Part shown: positions 26,971-37,183 of the stretch, piece by piece | Layout: the number at the start of each line of letters is the position of its first letter | Position numbering within the stretch: position 1 is the first letter of the stretch | Origin: Novosphingobium sp. | Lineage (GTDB): Bacteria; Pseudomonadota; Alphaproteobacteria; Sphingomonadales; Sphingomonadaceae | Length of the DNA stretch: 64,000 nucleotides | Direction: 5' to 3' | Assembly (NCBI RefSeq): GCF_027531025.1 | Contig: NZ_JAPZQX010000003.1 | Coordinates: 1-64,000, forward strand | Notes under the pieces: model-generated | What the model saw: the letters and a program-made list of their open reading frames with translations, nothing else | Database searches by the model: none | Told to the model about the DNA's origin: nothing | Position numbers and translations under genes: made by a program

Positions 26971-29900
26971 ATGGCAGGAACCATGGCCGAAGCAGAGGTC
27001 GAACCATCCGAAAGCGCGGCGGAAGCTGCCCCGGCACCGCGGCGGCGGCGCTGGCGGCGGGGCGTGGCCGTGGTGCTGGTGCTGCTCGGCATGGCGCTGA
27101 CGCTGGTCTGGTGGCAGCGCGAGAAGCTGGCCCACCGGGTGATTGGCGGCCAGCTGGAGCAATACCAGCTGCCAGCCACCTACAAGCTCGAACAAGTTGG
27201 CCCGCTGACCCAGGTCTTGACCAACGTGGTGCTGGGCGATCCGGCCAAGCCCGATCTTACCGCCGAGCGGGTGGAAATCACGATCAAGCCCACCTTCGGC
27301 CTGCCGACGATCGGCTCGGTCCGGTTGGTCCGGCCCCGGCTCTATGGCTCGTTCCGCGAAGGCAGGCTGACCTTCGGCACCCTCGACAAGGCAATCTTCG
27401 CGCCCGGCGCGGCACCGCCCGGCCTGCCGGACCTCGACCTGCGACTGGATGACGGGCGCGCGCGGATCGACACGGACCTTGGGCCGCTGGGCCTGAAGGC
27501 GACCGGGCGCGGCAACCTACGCGATGGCTTTGTCGGGCAACTGGCAGTGGCCGGGCCGCAGCTGCGCCTGGGTGAGTGCCGGATCGACGGAGCCAGTGCC
27601 TTTGGCGCGGTGACCTCGGCCGATGGCAAGCCCAGCTTCAAGGGCCCCTTGCGCCTCGCCGCCCTGGCCTGTCCCGGCCTGACGCTTGGCGCGAGCACAC
27701 TGACCGTCGATCTGACCGCCGATGCCGCATTCGCCAGCGCGCGCGGTACCGGCAAGCTGGCGGGCGGGCCGCTGGACTTCTCCGCGCAGAAGGCCGCGCG
27801 CCTTGGCGGCGATCTCGACCTGACCTGGCGCCAGGCGGGGCTGATCGCGCGCTATCGCCTGACGGCCAATGGCTTGACTGGCGAGGTCGCCGCGCGCGAT
27901 CTGACGATCGAGGGCGTGGCGCGCGGCGGCGCGGGCCTCGCCCGGCTGGAAGGCGAAGGGACGCTTACCGGGCAGGCCATCCGGCCAGGAGCCGCGCTGG
28001 ATCGCACGCTCGCCGGGCTGGAGCGCGCCGCCGCAGACACTCTGGGCGCGCCCTTGCTGGCCCAGTTGCGCGCCAGGCTGCAGCGCGAAGGCGCGAACAG
28101 CAAACTTGAAGCCAGCTACACCCTGCGCCGCAGCGGCGAGTTGACCAGCCTGATCGTGCCCACCGCCGAACTGACCGGCAGCAGCGGGCAGAGCCTGCTG
28201 GTTCTCTCGCGCGGGCAACTGGCGCTGGGCGGGCAGGCGGGCCTGCGCCTTTCGGGCAATGTCCGCACTGGCGGGGCGGGGCTGCCACGCCTGTCCGGCC
28301 AGGTCGAGCGCCGTCCCGGCGGGGCGATCGAGGCGCGGCTGTTCATGCCCGAATACCGGGCGCGGGATGCGGCCGTGGCCCTGCCGCAGCTGGTGATCGT
28401 ACGCCGCGCCGATGGCGCGATCGGCCTGTCCGGCAAGGCCCGGCTCTCGGGCGCATTCCCGGGCGGGCGGGTCAGCGATCTGGCCGTGCCGCTCGATGGC
28501 ACCTGGTCGGCGCGGCGCGGCCTCGCGCTGTGGCGGCAATGCACCGAAGCGCGGTTCCAGGCGCTGACCCTGGCCAGTCTCTCGCTCGATGCGCGCAGCC
28601 TGCGGCTGTGCCCGGCGCGCGGCGGGGCAATCGTCTCGACGGACCGGGGCGGCCTGCGTGTCGCCGCCGGGGTACCGGCACTGGCGCTCTCGGGGCGACT
28701 GGGTGATACGCCGATCCGGCTGACCAGCGGCGCGGTGGGTCTGGCATGGCCGGGCAGTCTGGTGGCGCGGCAGATCGCGGTAGAGCTGGGCGATCGGACC
28801 GATCCCAACCGCTTCACGATTGCCGCGCTGGATGCGAAGCTGGGCCGCGAGGCAGTCGGTACGTTCACCGGAGCCGATGCAAAACTTGCGGCCGTGCCGC
28901 TCGACATCCTCAATGCTGGCGGCACCTGGCGCTTCGCCAATGGTCAGCTGGCGCTCGGCGAGGGGGCATTCCGGCTGGAGGACCGCCAGCTCGATGACCG
29001 GTTCCGACCGCTGGTGGCCCGCGATGCCACGCTGACCCTGGTCGACAACCGCATCGCCGCCCTCGCCGCGCTGCGTGAACCGCGCTCCGACCGGGTGATT
29101 ACCGAAGCGAGTATCGTCCACGATCTTGGCAGCGGGCGCGGCCATGCCGACCTGCCGGTGCGCGACCTGCGGTTCGACCAGCAGCTGCAGCCCGATACGC
29201 TGACCTATTTGGCCCTGGGTGTGATCGCCAATGCGGAAGGGACGTTGCGTGGCGGGGGACGGGTCGACTGGACGCCGGACCAGGTCACCTCGACCGGCAA
29301 CTTCACCACCGACAAGTTCGATTTCGCGGCCGAGTTCGGCCCGGTCGAAGGGGTGAGCGGCACGGTCGCGTTCACCGACCTCATTGGTCTGGTCACCGCG
29401 CCAGACCAGCGGTTGAAGATCGCCTCGATCAATCCGGGGATCGAGGTCTTTGACGGCCAGCTCAGCTTCCAAATGGAGCCCGATGGCGTGCTGGTAGTCA
29501 ATGGCGCGGAATGGCCCTTTGTCGATGGCGAGCTGTTCTTGCTGCCCACCCGGATGAAGCTGGGTGCGGTCGATGAGCGGCGCTTCACGCTGAAGGTGGT
29601 GGGCGCCGATGCCGCGCAGTTCGTCCAGCAGCTCGACATGTCGAACATCGCCGCCAAGGGGGTGTTCGATGGCGAACTGCCGCTGGTGTTCGACGAGAAT
29701 GGCGGGCGGATCGAGAACGGCCTGCTTACCTCGCGCGCGCCGGGCGGCAATGTCTCCTACATTGGCGCGCTGACTTACAAGGACATGGGAGCCATGGCCA
29801 ATTTCGCTTTCCAGTCGCTCCGCTCGCTTGATTTCAAGCGGATGGAAATCGGCCTGGGCGGCGAACTGGATGGCGACATCTTTACCCAGGTGCGGATCGA

Positions 29901-30162
29901 CGGGGTGACCCAGGGTGAAGGGGCCAGGCGCAATTTCATCACCCGCCAGGTCGGTCGCTTGCCGATCCGCTTCAACATCAACATTCGTGCGCCGTTCCAG
30001 CGCATGCTGAACTCGTTCCGCTCGCTCTACGATCCCGGCGCGGTGCGCGATCCGCGCGCGCTGGGGCTGATCGATGCCCAGGGCCGCCCGATCCAGCAGC
30101 CGGCGCCGCCCGCGCCGCTGCCCCCCGATATTCAGCCTCCAGACAGCAGGAAGGTGCCATGA
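26971..30162 (+). CDS. ydbH: YdbH-like AsmA-type inner-membrane phospholipid transport protein
   Basis: The product (about 1063 aa) is a long periplasmic beta-strand-rich protein with one N-terminal membrane anchor (VAVVLVLLGMALTLVWW) after a basic RRRRWRR stretch. AsmA-like proteins such as YdbH form a groove carrying phospholipid between inner and outer membrane. Identification rests mainly on the downstream pair of ynbE- and ydbL-like genes, plus the C-terminal region (DLSAFQ-like strands, GELFLLPTRMKLG, LGGELDGDIFTQVRIDG). E. coli YdbH is shorter (about 880 aa). The start could also be ATG 26983, which has AGGA just upstream. It diverges from radC over 60 bases. Confidence 0.75.
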   Translation: MAGTMAEAEVEPSESAAEAAPAPRRRRWRRGVAVVLVLLGMALTLVWWQREKLAHRVIGGQLEQYQLPATYKLEQVGPLTQVLTNVVLGDPAKPDLTAERVEITIKPTFGLPTIGSVRLVRPRLYGSFREGRLTFGTLDKAIFAPGAAPPGLPDLDLRLDDGRARIDTDLGPLGLKATGRGNLRDGFVGQLAVAGPQLRLGECRIDGASAFGAVTSADGKPSFKGPLRLAALACPGLTLGASTLTVDLTADAAFASARGTGKLAGGPLDFSAQKAARLGGDLDLTWRQAGLIARYRLTANGLTGEVAARDLTIEGVARGGAGLARLEGEGTLTGQAIRPGAALDRTLAGLERAAADTLGAPLLAQLRARLQREGANSKLEASYTLRRSGELTSLIVPTAELTGSSGQSLLVLSRGQLALGGQAGLRLSGNVRTGGAGLPRLSGQVERRPGGAIEARLFMPEYRARDAAVALPQLVIVRRADGAIGLSGKARLSGAFPGGRVSDLAVPLDGTWSARRGLALWRQCTEARFQALTLASLSLDARSLRLCPARGGAIVSTDRGGLRVAAGVPALALSGRLGDTPIRLTSGAVGLAWPGSLVARQIAVELGDRTDPNRFTIAALDAKLGREAVGTFTGADAKLAAVPLDILNAGGTWRFANGQLALGEGAFRLEDRQLDDRFRPLVARDATLTLVDNRIAALAALREPRSDRVITEASIVHDLGSGRGHADLPVRDLRFDQQLQPDTLTYLALGVIANAEGTLRGGGRVDWTPDQVTSTGNFTTDKFDFAAEFGPVEGVSGTVAFTDLIGLVTAPDQRLKIASINPGIEVFDGQLSFQMEPDGVLVVNGAEWPFVDGELFLLPTRMKLGAVDERRFTLKVVGADAAQFVQQLDMSNIAAKGVFDGELPLVFDENGGRIENGLLTSRAPGGNVSYIGALTYKDMGAMANFAFQSLRSLDFKRMEIGLGGELDGDIFTQVRIDGVTQGEGARRNFITRQVGRLPIRFNINIRAPFQRMLNSFRSLYDPGAVRDPRALGLIDAQGRPIQQPAPPAPLPPDIQPPDSRKVP

Positions 30163-30446
30163 CAGCCCAGCAATTGACCAACCGCGCCCCGGCTGCAACA
30201 AGCCTGCCCATGCAGGGGAGTGCGCCAGGGAACCGGAGGTTGCGGCGGATCGGCAAGGGCCGAGCCGCCTTGATGAAAGGTGTGATGCTGATTGGCGGAA
30301 CGATGATGCTGGCCGGATGCATTTCGATCAATGCGCCCGACAAGCCGATCGTCATCGAGCTGAACATCAACATCAAGCAGGAGGTTGTCTATCGTCTCGC
30401 GGCCGATGCCGGGAACACGATCGAGGACAATCCGGACATTTTCTGA
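30159..30446 (+). CDS. ynbE: YnbE-like outer-membrane lipoprotein
   Basis: The product (95 aa) contains a lipoprotein signal ending MMLAGC, followed by ISINAPDKPIVIELNINIKQ and a C-terminal NPDIF that resembles the end of E. coli YnbE. YnbE is known to pair with YdbH as its outer-membrane partner. ATG 30159 overlaps the ydbH-like stop as ATGA and has AGGAAGG upstream. However, it leaves 38 residues before MKGVMLIGG, so initiation at ATG 30273 would give a more usual lipoprotein signal. The start is therefore uncertain. Confidence 0.75.
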   Translation: MTAQQLTNRAPAATSLPMQGSAPGNRRLRRIGKGRAALMKGVMLIGGTMMLAGCISINAPDKPIVIELNINIKQEVVYRLAADAGNTIEDNPDIF

Positions 30447-30458
30447 AGGACCTGAACG

Positions 30459-30869
30459 ATGACCCACTTCGCTACCCGCTTCGAACGCAGCAGCCTCGCC
30501 AACGTCGGCTGGGCTGCGCTCGCCGCGCTGGTGCTGGTCGCCCCGGCTTCGGCCCAGCAGCGCGATCCGGCCTATGCTGCCGCGCGCTCCAGCGGGGCCG
30601 TGGGGGAAAAGGTCGATGGCTATCTCGGCTTCCCGGTGTCGCCCAGCAGCGAAGTTCGCCGCCTGGCCGACGATATCAACATCAAGCGCCGCGATGTCTA
30701 CGCCCAGCGGGCCGAGGCCAATGGTGTGACGATCGAGGAATATGCCTTCACCGCCGGGTGCGAGGCGATCAGCCGCACCGCGCCGGGGGAAAAGTACCAG
30801 GCGCCCGATGGCCGCTCGTGGCTCACCCGCGGGGCTGGCGCCCCCCAGCGCGATCCCCGCTGCCCCTGA
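30459..30869 (+). CDS. ydbL: YdbL-like periplasmic protein (DUF1318)
   Basis: The product (136 aa) has a signal peptide ending ASAQQ and a DUF1318 domain. Features shared with E. coli YdbL are ARSSGAVGEKVDGYLGF, VRRLADDINIKRRDVYAQ and APGEKYQAPDGRSW. YdbL is thought to modulate the YdbH-YnbE bridge. It is the third gene of the set, 12 bases after the YnbE-like gene. The C-terminus is longer than in E. coli, with two extra cysteines. Confidence 0.82.
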   Translation: MTHFATRFERSSLANVGWAALAALVLVAPASAQQRDPAYAAARSSGAVGEKVDGYLGFPVSPSSEVRRLADDINIKRRDVYAQRAEANGVTIEEYAFTAGCEAISRTAPGEKYQAPDGRSWLTRGAGAPQRDPRCP

Positions 30870-30902
30870 TCCGTCCGGACCGCCGCGTCCGCTGACATTC
30901 AT

Positions 30903-30937
30903 CGCCGCCGGAGCCGTTCAAACCGCTTCCGGCGGCG
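30903..30937 (+). terminator. hairpin after the ydbH-ynbE-ydbL-like set
   Basis: CGCCGCCGGA at 30903-30912 pairs perfectly with TCCGGCGGCG at 30928-30937 across a 15-base loop. It begins 33 bases after the ydbL-like stop and precedes the ATP synthase genes. There is no U-run, so it may act as a weak, Rho-assisted or mRNA-stabilising hairpin. Confidence 0.5.
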
Positions 30938-31027
30938 GTTGACTCTGGACCGGCCCCAACCTAAGGGGGCGGCGCCCTCGGCGGGCAGCCGTTGCCCGTG
31001 TCCAAAGCTCCCCGAAAGGAGACTGGC

Positions 31028-31348
31028 ATGAACGACGAGCCGCCTGCCCGAGACCCCATTGGTGACGATGCGCGGATTGACGCGCTCGAAGCGCGGCTCA
31101 AGGCCGCACGCGAGCGGGAAGAACAGCGCAGCAAGCCGGTGCTGGGGACGGAAGCCGATGCGAATTACCGCCTTGGCAACCGCGTCCTGGCCGAGCTCAT
31201 CGGGGGAATCGGCGGTGGCGCGTTTATCGGCTGGGTCATTGACCAGTTTGCCGGAACCGCTCCCTGGGGCCTGTTGGCGGTGATGGCCCTCGGGATCGTC
31301 GTTGCCTTCAGAAACATCATCCGGATTTCGTCCCGGCCTCCTGAATAG
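31028..31348 (+). CDS. atpI: AtpI-like F0F1 ATP synthase assembly protein
   Basis: The product (106 aa) has a charged N-terminal half with a coiled-coil-like segment (IDALEARLKAAREREEQR) and two membrane helices (LIGGIGGGAFIGWVIDQF and GLLAVMALGIVVAFRNII). This is the AtpI/gene-1 family, which helps assemble the c-ring or load magnesium. ATG 31028 follows AAAGGAGACTGGC. It heads the F0 operon. Confidence 0.85.
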   Translation: MNDEPPARDPIGDDARIDALEARLKAAREREEQRSKPVLGTEADANYRLGNRVLAELIGGIGGGAFIGWVIDQFAGTAPWGLLAVMALGIVVAFRNIIRISSRPPE

Positions 31349-31413
31349 TCATTCCCCACGGGAAGGCGTTTGGGGGCCGGTCGCACATGAATTGAGCAAG
31401 AAGGGTACCTGGC

Positions 31414-32199
31414 GTGGCCGAAGCGGCGAAAGTCGATCCGATGCACCAGTTCACGATCCAGCCGATGTTCGGGACCGAACACTGGCAGATCGCGGGCTAT
31501 AACATCGCCTTCACCAACTCGTCGCTGTGGATGGCCATTGCTGCCGTCGCCCTGCTGGTCTTCGTCGCCGGCGGCATGAAGCGCGAACTGGTGCCCGGTC
31601 GCTGGCAGATGGCGGTCGAAGGCTTCACCGGCTTCATCGACAACCTGCTGGCCGCCAATATCGGCCCGGCCGGCAAGAAGTATGTGCCCTACATCTTCTC
31701 GCTGTTCATGTTCATCCTCTTCGCCAACCTCCTCGGCCTGGTGCCGCTGGGCCTGGTCGGCGCGCATCCCTTCACCTTCACCAGCCACTTCACCGCCACC
31801 GGCGTGCTGGCGGTGATGAGCTTCGCGATCGTGCTGATCGTCGGCTTCTGGAAGCACAAGCTGCACTTCTTCTCGCTGTTCGTGCCGCACGGCACGCCGC
31901 TGGTGATGATCCCGCTTATCTTCGCGATCGAGCTGGTGTCCTTCCTTGTCCGACCGTTCAGCCTTGGCCTGCGACTGTTCGTGGCCATGATGGCCGGGCA
32001 CGTCCTGCTGGAAGTGCTGTCGGGCTTTGTCATCAACGGGATCAATGCCGGCCTCGGCATCGGCCCGGTGGTCTCGGTGCTCAGCTTCGTGCTGATGATC
32101 GCGATCTGTGCGCTGGAACTCCTGGTTGCCGGGATCCAGGCCTACGTCTTTGCGCTGTTGACTTCGCTGTATCTCAACGACGCTGAAAACCTGCACTAA
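31414..32199 (+). CDS. atpB: ATP synthase F0 subunit a
   Basis: The product (261 aa) is the membrane stator subunit forming the proton half-channels. It has several hydrophobic helices and the conserved arginine block FLVRPFSLGLRLFVAMMAGH, whose Arg faces the c-ring Asp/Glu. A second signature is GIQAYVFALLTSLYLNDA near the C-terminus. Translation starts at GTG 31414 after AAGAAGGG. Confidence 0.95.
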   Translation: MAEAAKVDPMHQFTIQPMFGTEHWQIAGYNIAFTNSSLWMAIAAVALLVFVAGGMKRELVPGRWQMAVEGFTGFIDNLLAANIGPAGKKYVPYIFSLFMFILFANLLGLVPLGLVGAHPFTFTSHFTATGVLAVMSFAIVLIVGFWKHKLHFFSLFVPHGTPLVMIPLIFAIELVSFLVRPFSLGLRLFVAMMAGHVLLEVLSGFVINGINAGLGIGPVVSVLSFVLMIAICALELLVAGIQAYVFALLTSLYLNDAENLH

Positions 32200-32241
32200 G
32201 TACCCCATCAACCCGAATTTTCGACCAAAGGAGTTATCGAC

Positions 32242-32469
32242 ATGGAACCTGCAAGCGCCAAGCTGATCGGTGCTGGTCTCGCTGCCATCGGCGCCGGCAT
32301 GGCCGCCATCGGCGTGGGCAACGTCTTCGGTTCGTTCCTGGAAAGCGCGCTGCGCAACCCGGGCGCGGCTGACGGCCAGCAGGGCCGCCTGTTCATCGGC
32401 TTCGCCGCCGCGGAACTTCTCGGCCTGCTCTCGTTCGTCGTCGCGATGATCCTGATCTTCGTCGCCTAA
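32242..32469 (+). CDS. atpE: ATP synthase F0 subunit c
   Basis: The product (75 aa) is the two-helix proteolipid that forms the rotor ring. The first helix is Gly/Ala-rich ([19 protein letters not shown]), the polar loop contains ALRNPGA, and the second helix [20 protein letters not shown] holds the proton-binding Glu in AAAELLG. A strong ribosome binding site, AAGGAG, lies 8 bases before ATG, fitting its high copy number in the complex. Confidence 0.96.
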   Translation: MEPASAKLIGAGLAAIGAGMAAIGVGNVFGSFLESALRNPGAADGQQGRLFIGFAAAELLGLLSFVVAMILIFVA

Positions 32470-32490
32470 GACTTACGATTGACTGACTGA

Positions 32491-32527
32491 CCGGCTGGTT
32501 CCTGCCCTTGCGGGCGGGGCCGGCCGG
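32491..32527 (+). promoter_or_regulatory. long GC-rich hairpin between atpE and the b' gene
   Basis: Bases 32491-32507 can pair with 32512-32527 around a TTGC loop, as Watson-Crick pairs with some G-U pairs and one bulged U. It starts 21 bases after the atpE stop and is followed by A-rich rather than U-rich sequence, so it does not look like a simple terminator. Processing or stabilisation that keeps atpE message abundant relative to the downstream b genes is the likely role, by analogy with other atp operons. Confidence 0.65.
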
Positions 32528-32546
32528 AAAAATTGCGGAAGCCCCG

Positions 32547-33038
32547 ATGCCTCAAATCGCGCAACTTGCCGAAACCTGGTCCAGCCAGATCTTCTGGATG
32601 CTGGTGTTCTTCGGTTTCATCTTCTTCGTTATCGGCCGGGGCATGGTGCCCAAGGTCATGGCGACCGTTGAAGCGCGCGATCAGCAGATCGCCAAGGACC
32701 TGGCTGCTGCGGAAGCGGCGCGGGCTGCGGCCAATGCCGAGGAAGAGGCCTGGCGGGTCGAATCGAACCGCCAGCGGGCCGAAGCCCAGGCCGTGGTCGC
32801 CAAGGCCAAGGCCGAAGCGGCCAAGGCCAGCGAAACCCGCCTCGCCAAGGCGAACGCCAAGATCGAGGCCAAGCTGGCCGAGGCCGAGGCGAAGATTGCC
32901 GAAGCGCGCAGCGGCGCGCTGAAGGAAATCGAAAAGGTTGCCGCCGAAGCCGCCGGTGACATCGTGACCCGCGTCGCCGGTCTCTCGGTCGATGCCAAGG
33001 CCGCCAATGCCGCGGTGAAGGAAGCGCTCAATGGCTAA
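32547..33038 (+). CDS. atpF': ATP synthase F0 subunit b'
   Basis: The product (163 aa) is one of two b-type peripheral stalk subunits. It has an N-terminal membrane helix (IFWMLVFFGFIFFVI) and a long Ala/Lys/Glu-rich amphipathic helix. A separate b' gene in front of b is usual in alphaproteobacteria. I chose ATG 32547 (MPQIAQLAETW) because the earlier in-frame ATG lies inside the hairpin. It overlaps the b gene by 8 bases. Assignment as b' rather than b rests on gene order. Confidence 0.85.
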   Translation: MPQIAQLAETWSSQIFWMLVFFGFIFFVIGRGMVPKVMATVEARDQQIAKDLAAAEAARAAANAEEEAWRVESNRQRAEAQAVVAKAKAEAAKASETRLAKANAKIEAKLAEAEAKIAEARSGALKEIEKVAAEAAGDIVTRVAGLSVDAKAANAAVKEALNG

Positions 33039-33570
33039 CCTGATGCTGCTTGCCGCCGAAGCGGGTGAACACGGCGCCGCTCACGCCGCGCCAGAAGCGC
33101 TTGGCATGGGCCCGGTCACCTGGGTGGCCCTGGCCATGACCACGCTGCTGCTGATCGCGATCTGGAAGAAGGTCCCCGGCATGATCGCCGGTGGGCTCGA
33201 TTCGCAGATCGCCGAAATCCGCAAGCAGCTGGATGAAGCCAAGGCGCTGCGCGCCGAAGCCGAAGCCCTGCGCCAGGAATATGCCGACAAGATCGCCGGG
33301 GCCGAAAAGGACGCGGCGGCCATGATCGAGCATGCCCAGCATGAAGCCGAAGCGATCGTCGCCAAGGCCGAAGCCGATACCAAGGCCCTGATCAAGCGCC
33401 GCGAGAAGATGGCGGAAGACAAGATCGCCGCCGCCGAACGCGGTGCCGTGGCCGAACTGCGCGCTAAGGCCGCCAATGCGGCGACCCAGGCCGCCCGCCA
33501 GCTGATCGCCGCCAACCACAACGCCAAGGCCGACAAGGGCCTGGTGGACGAGGCGATCTCCAGCATCTGA
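33031..33570 (+). CDS. atpF: ATP synthase F0 subunit b
   Basis: The product (179 aa) is the second b-type stalk subunit, with one membrane helix (VTWVALAMTTLLLIAIW, near residues 29-45) and a long charged coiled-coil region rich in Ala, Glu and Lys. Its short N-terminal extension before the helix is unlike the b' copy. The F1 genes (delta, alpha, gamma, beta, epsilon) are not in this window, as expected for alphaproteobacteria, where F0 and F1 operons are separate. Confidence 0.88.
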   Translation: MANLMLLAAEAGEHGAAHAAPEALGMGPVTWVALAMTTLLLIAIWKKVPGMIAGGLDSQIAEIRKQLDEAKALRAEAEALRQEYADKIAGAEKDAAAMIEHAQHEAEAIVAKAEADTKALIKRREKMAEDKIAAAERGAVAELRAKAANAATQAARQLIAANHNAKADKGLVDEAISSI

Positions 33571-33596
33571 TCCCGGTTTGCCGGAATGGAACTGCA

Positions 33597-33623
33597 AAGG
33601 GCGACCCAGGTGGTCGCCCTTTT
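33597..33623 (+). terminator. intrinsic terminator after the F0 operon
   Basis: AAGGGCGACC at 33597-33606 pairs perfectly with GGTCGCCCTT at 33612-33621 around CAGGT and ends in a short T-run. It lies 26 bases after atpF and just before the end of the convergent quinone oxidoreductase gene, so it may serve both directions. Confidence 0.85.
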
Positions 33624-33631
33624 CGTTTGGG

Positions 33632-34606
33632 TCAGGGCTCCAGCACGACCTTGCCCACGATCCCGCGTGCCGCCATGGCCACGTAGGCCTCGCGCCAGTT
33701 GGCCAGCGGCACCACGCGGTCGATATGGGGGTTGAGCCGGCCATCGGCGGCCAGGGTCGCCACGGCCTCGCGGATTGCCTTGCCGCGTTCGGGGAAGCGG
33801 CGGGCATATTCGCCGGCGCGCACGCCCACCACCGAGAAGCCCTTGATCAGCGGAATGTTGGTCGAGATGTCGGCGATCCGGCCCCCGGCGAAACCGATCA
33901 CCAGCAGCTTGCCGCCAAAGGCCACGCAGCGCGTGCTTTCATCGAACACGTCGCCGCCGACGGGATCGTAGACCAGATCGCAGAGCGCGCCGTGGGTCAG
34001 TTCTGCTACCGCCTCGCGGAACCGGCCCTCGGCCAGGATCACGGCATCGGCATCGCTCGCCGCTTTCAGCCGCTCGATCTTGTCGGGCGATCCGGTGGTG
34101 GCGATCACGTGGGCGCCCAGCCGCTTGGCCAGTTCCACCGCCGCCAGGCCCACGCCGCCGCTGGCACCGTGGATCAGCACCCATTGCCCGGCCTTGAGGC
34201 CACCAATCTCGACCAGCGCGGTATAGGCCGTGCCATAGGCCGCCCCCAGCGCGGCGGCGGCGGGAAAGCCGATCCCGTGGGGCATGTGGCTCAGCGCGCG
34301 GGCCGGGACCACGGCATATTCGGCAAAGCCGCCGGTCTTGTTGCCGCCATAGACCGGATCGCCGAGGGCAAAGCCGCTGTCGGCATCGGCCTCCACCACT
34401 TCGCCGGCGAACTCCAGCCCGGCCACGAAGGGCAGCTCCGGCTTGAACTGGTATTCGCCCCGCGTCATCAGCAGGTCGGGGAAGTTGAGCGAGGCGGCGC
34501 GCACCCGCACCAGCACTTCGCCCGCGCCGCGCGGCGGGATCGGCAGATCGACCAGCGCGCAGCCGGACAGGTCGGGCGAGAGGGTCTGGACCTGGAGCGC
34601 CCGCAT
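33632..34606 (-). CDS. NADPH:quinone oxidoreductase family protein (zinc-free MDR)
   Basis: The product (324 aa) is a medium-chain dehydrogenase/reductase of the quinone oxidoreductase type. The N-terminal GroES-like domain has FPDLLMTRGEYQFKPELPF, and the Rossmann part has HGASGGVGLAAVELAKRLGA near 140-160. Zinc-ligand cysteines of alcohol dehydrogenases are missing. It lies 5 bases after gloB on the same strand. The physiological substrate (quinone, acryloyl-CoA or other enone) cannot be told. Confidence 0.85.
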   Translation of the reverse strand: MRALQVQTLSPDLSGCALVDLPIPPRGAGEVLVRVRAASLNFPDLLMTRGEYQFKPELPFVAGLEFAGEVVEADADSGFALGDPVYGGNKTGGFAEYAVVPARALSHMPHGIGFPAAAALGAAYGTAYTALVEIGGLKAGQWVLIHGASGGVGLAAVELAKRLGAHVIATTGSPDKIERLKAASDADAVILAEGRFREAVAELTHGALCDLVYDPVGGDVFDESTRCVAFGGKLLVIGFAGGRIADISTNIPLIKGFSVVGVRAGEYARRFPERGKAIREAVATLAADGRLNPHIDRVVPLANWREAYVAMAARGIVGKVVLEP

Positions 34607-34611
34607 GGCTG

Positions 34612-35367
34612 TCAGAACGTGTCCTTGGCGGCGCGCAGCGCGGCGAAGGTCTCGGCCGGGGTGGCACCACCCCAGCGCGCCTGCAGGGCCGGATCGTCAG
34701 CGCGCAGGAAGGGATTGGTAGCCAGCTCGCGCGACAGCGGCGTCGGCACCGTGGGCCGCCCTTCGGCGCGGGCCTTGGCGATATGTTCGGCATAGTCGGC
34801 CAGGGCGGCATTGTCGGGATCGGCATGCAGCGCGAAACGGGCATTGGATGCCGTGTATTCGTGCGCGCAATAGAGCAGCGTTTCGGGAGGCAGGGCCTTG
34901 ACCCGCTGCAGGCTGGCCCAGAACTGGTCCGGCTGGCCTTCGAACATCCGTCCGCAGCCCAGCGCGAAGACCGCATCGCCGACAAAGGCCACGCCCGCTT
35001 CGGGCAGGAAGAAGGCGACATGGCCATTGGTGTGCCCCGAAACGTCAATCACCTGCGCCGTGTAGCCGCCCAGCCTGACCGTATCGCCATGGGCCACCAC
35101 CCGGTCCGGCACGGCGATCCGCTCAACCTCGGCCGGGGCGGTATCGGTGCAATGGGTCGCGTCCTTGATCGCGGCGTTACCGCCGGCATGATCGGGGTGC
35201 CAGTGCGTGTTCCAGATCTGGGTGATCTGCCATTCCCGGTGCCCCGCCTCGCGCAGGTAGGCTTCGGCATCGGGCGTATCGATGCACACGGTCTCGCCGC
35301 TTTCGGGATCGTGGACGAGGTAGCCGTAATTGTCGGACAGGCAGGGGAACTGGTGGATTTCAAGCAT
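34612..35367 (-). CDS. gloB: hydroxyacylglutathione hydrolase (glyoxalase II)
   Basis: The product (251 aa) hydrolyses S-lactoylglutathione to lactate and glutathione in methylglyoxal detoxification. It is a metallo-beta-lactamase-fold enzyme with the dinuclear motif THWHPDHAGGN near residues 55-65, the second metal block GHTNGHVAFFLP, FVGDAVFALGCGRMFEG, and YCAHEYTASNARFA. The C-terminal glutathione-binding region (ATNPFLRADDPALQ) is present. It is followed closely by the quinone oxidoreductase gene. Confidence 0.93.
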   Translation of the reverse strand: MLEIHQFPCLSDNYGYLVHDPESGETVCIDTPDAEAYLREAGHREWQITQIWNTHWHPDHAGGNAAIKDATHCTDTAPAEVERIAVPDRVVAHGDTVRLGGYTAQVIDVSGHTNGHVAFFLPEAGVAFVGDAVFALGCGRMFEGQPDQFWASLQRVKALPPETLLYCAHEYTASNARFALHADPDNAALADYAEHIAKARAEGRPTVPTPLSRELATNPFLRADDPALQARWGGATPAETFAALRAAKDTF

Positions 35368-35411
35368 GGGGACTCTCCTGCCCGCACCTTAGCCGGTTCC
35401 TGCCAAAGCAA

Positions 35412-35443
35412 AAGCCCGCCCGGATCGCTCCGGACGGGCCTTT
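35412..35443 (-). terminator. intrinsic terminator downstream of rpsA
   Basis: On the minus strand GCCCGTCCGGA, GCGA loop and TCCGGGCGGGC form an 11-bp stem with one G-U pair, flanked by AAA and followed by TTTTGCTTT. It lies about 30 bases past the rpsA stop and in front of gloB, separating the two transcription units. Confidence 0.85.
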
Positions 35444-35473
35444 GTTGGTTAGCCTGAGGCTTGCGAAGGGGGC

Positions 35474-37183
<1,710 letters not shown>

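Noticed and set aside
27517-30201. Long open frame (about 890 codons) opposite the ydbH-like gene
   Set aside because: High-GC coding DNA often leaves the opposite strand open. The frame has no recognisable motif, its composition mirrors the true gene, and the ydbH-like gene fits its neighbours.
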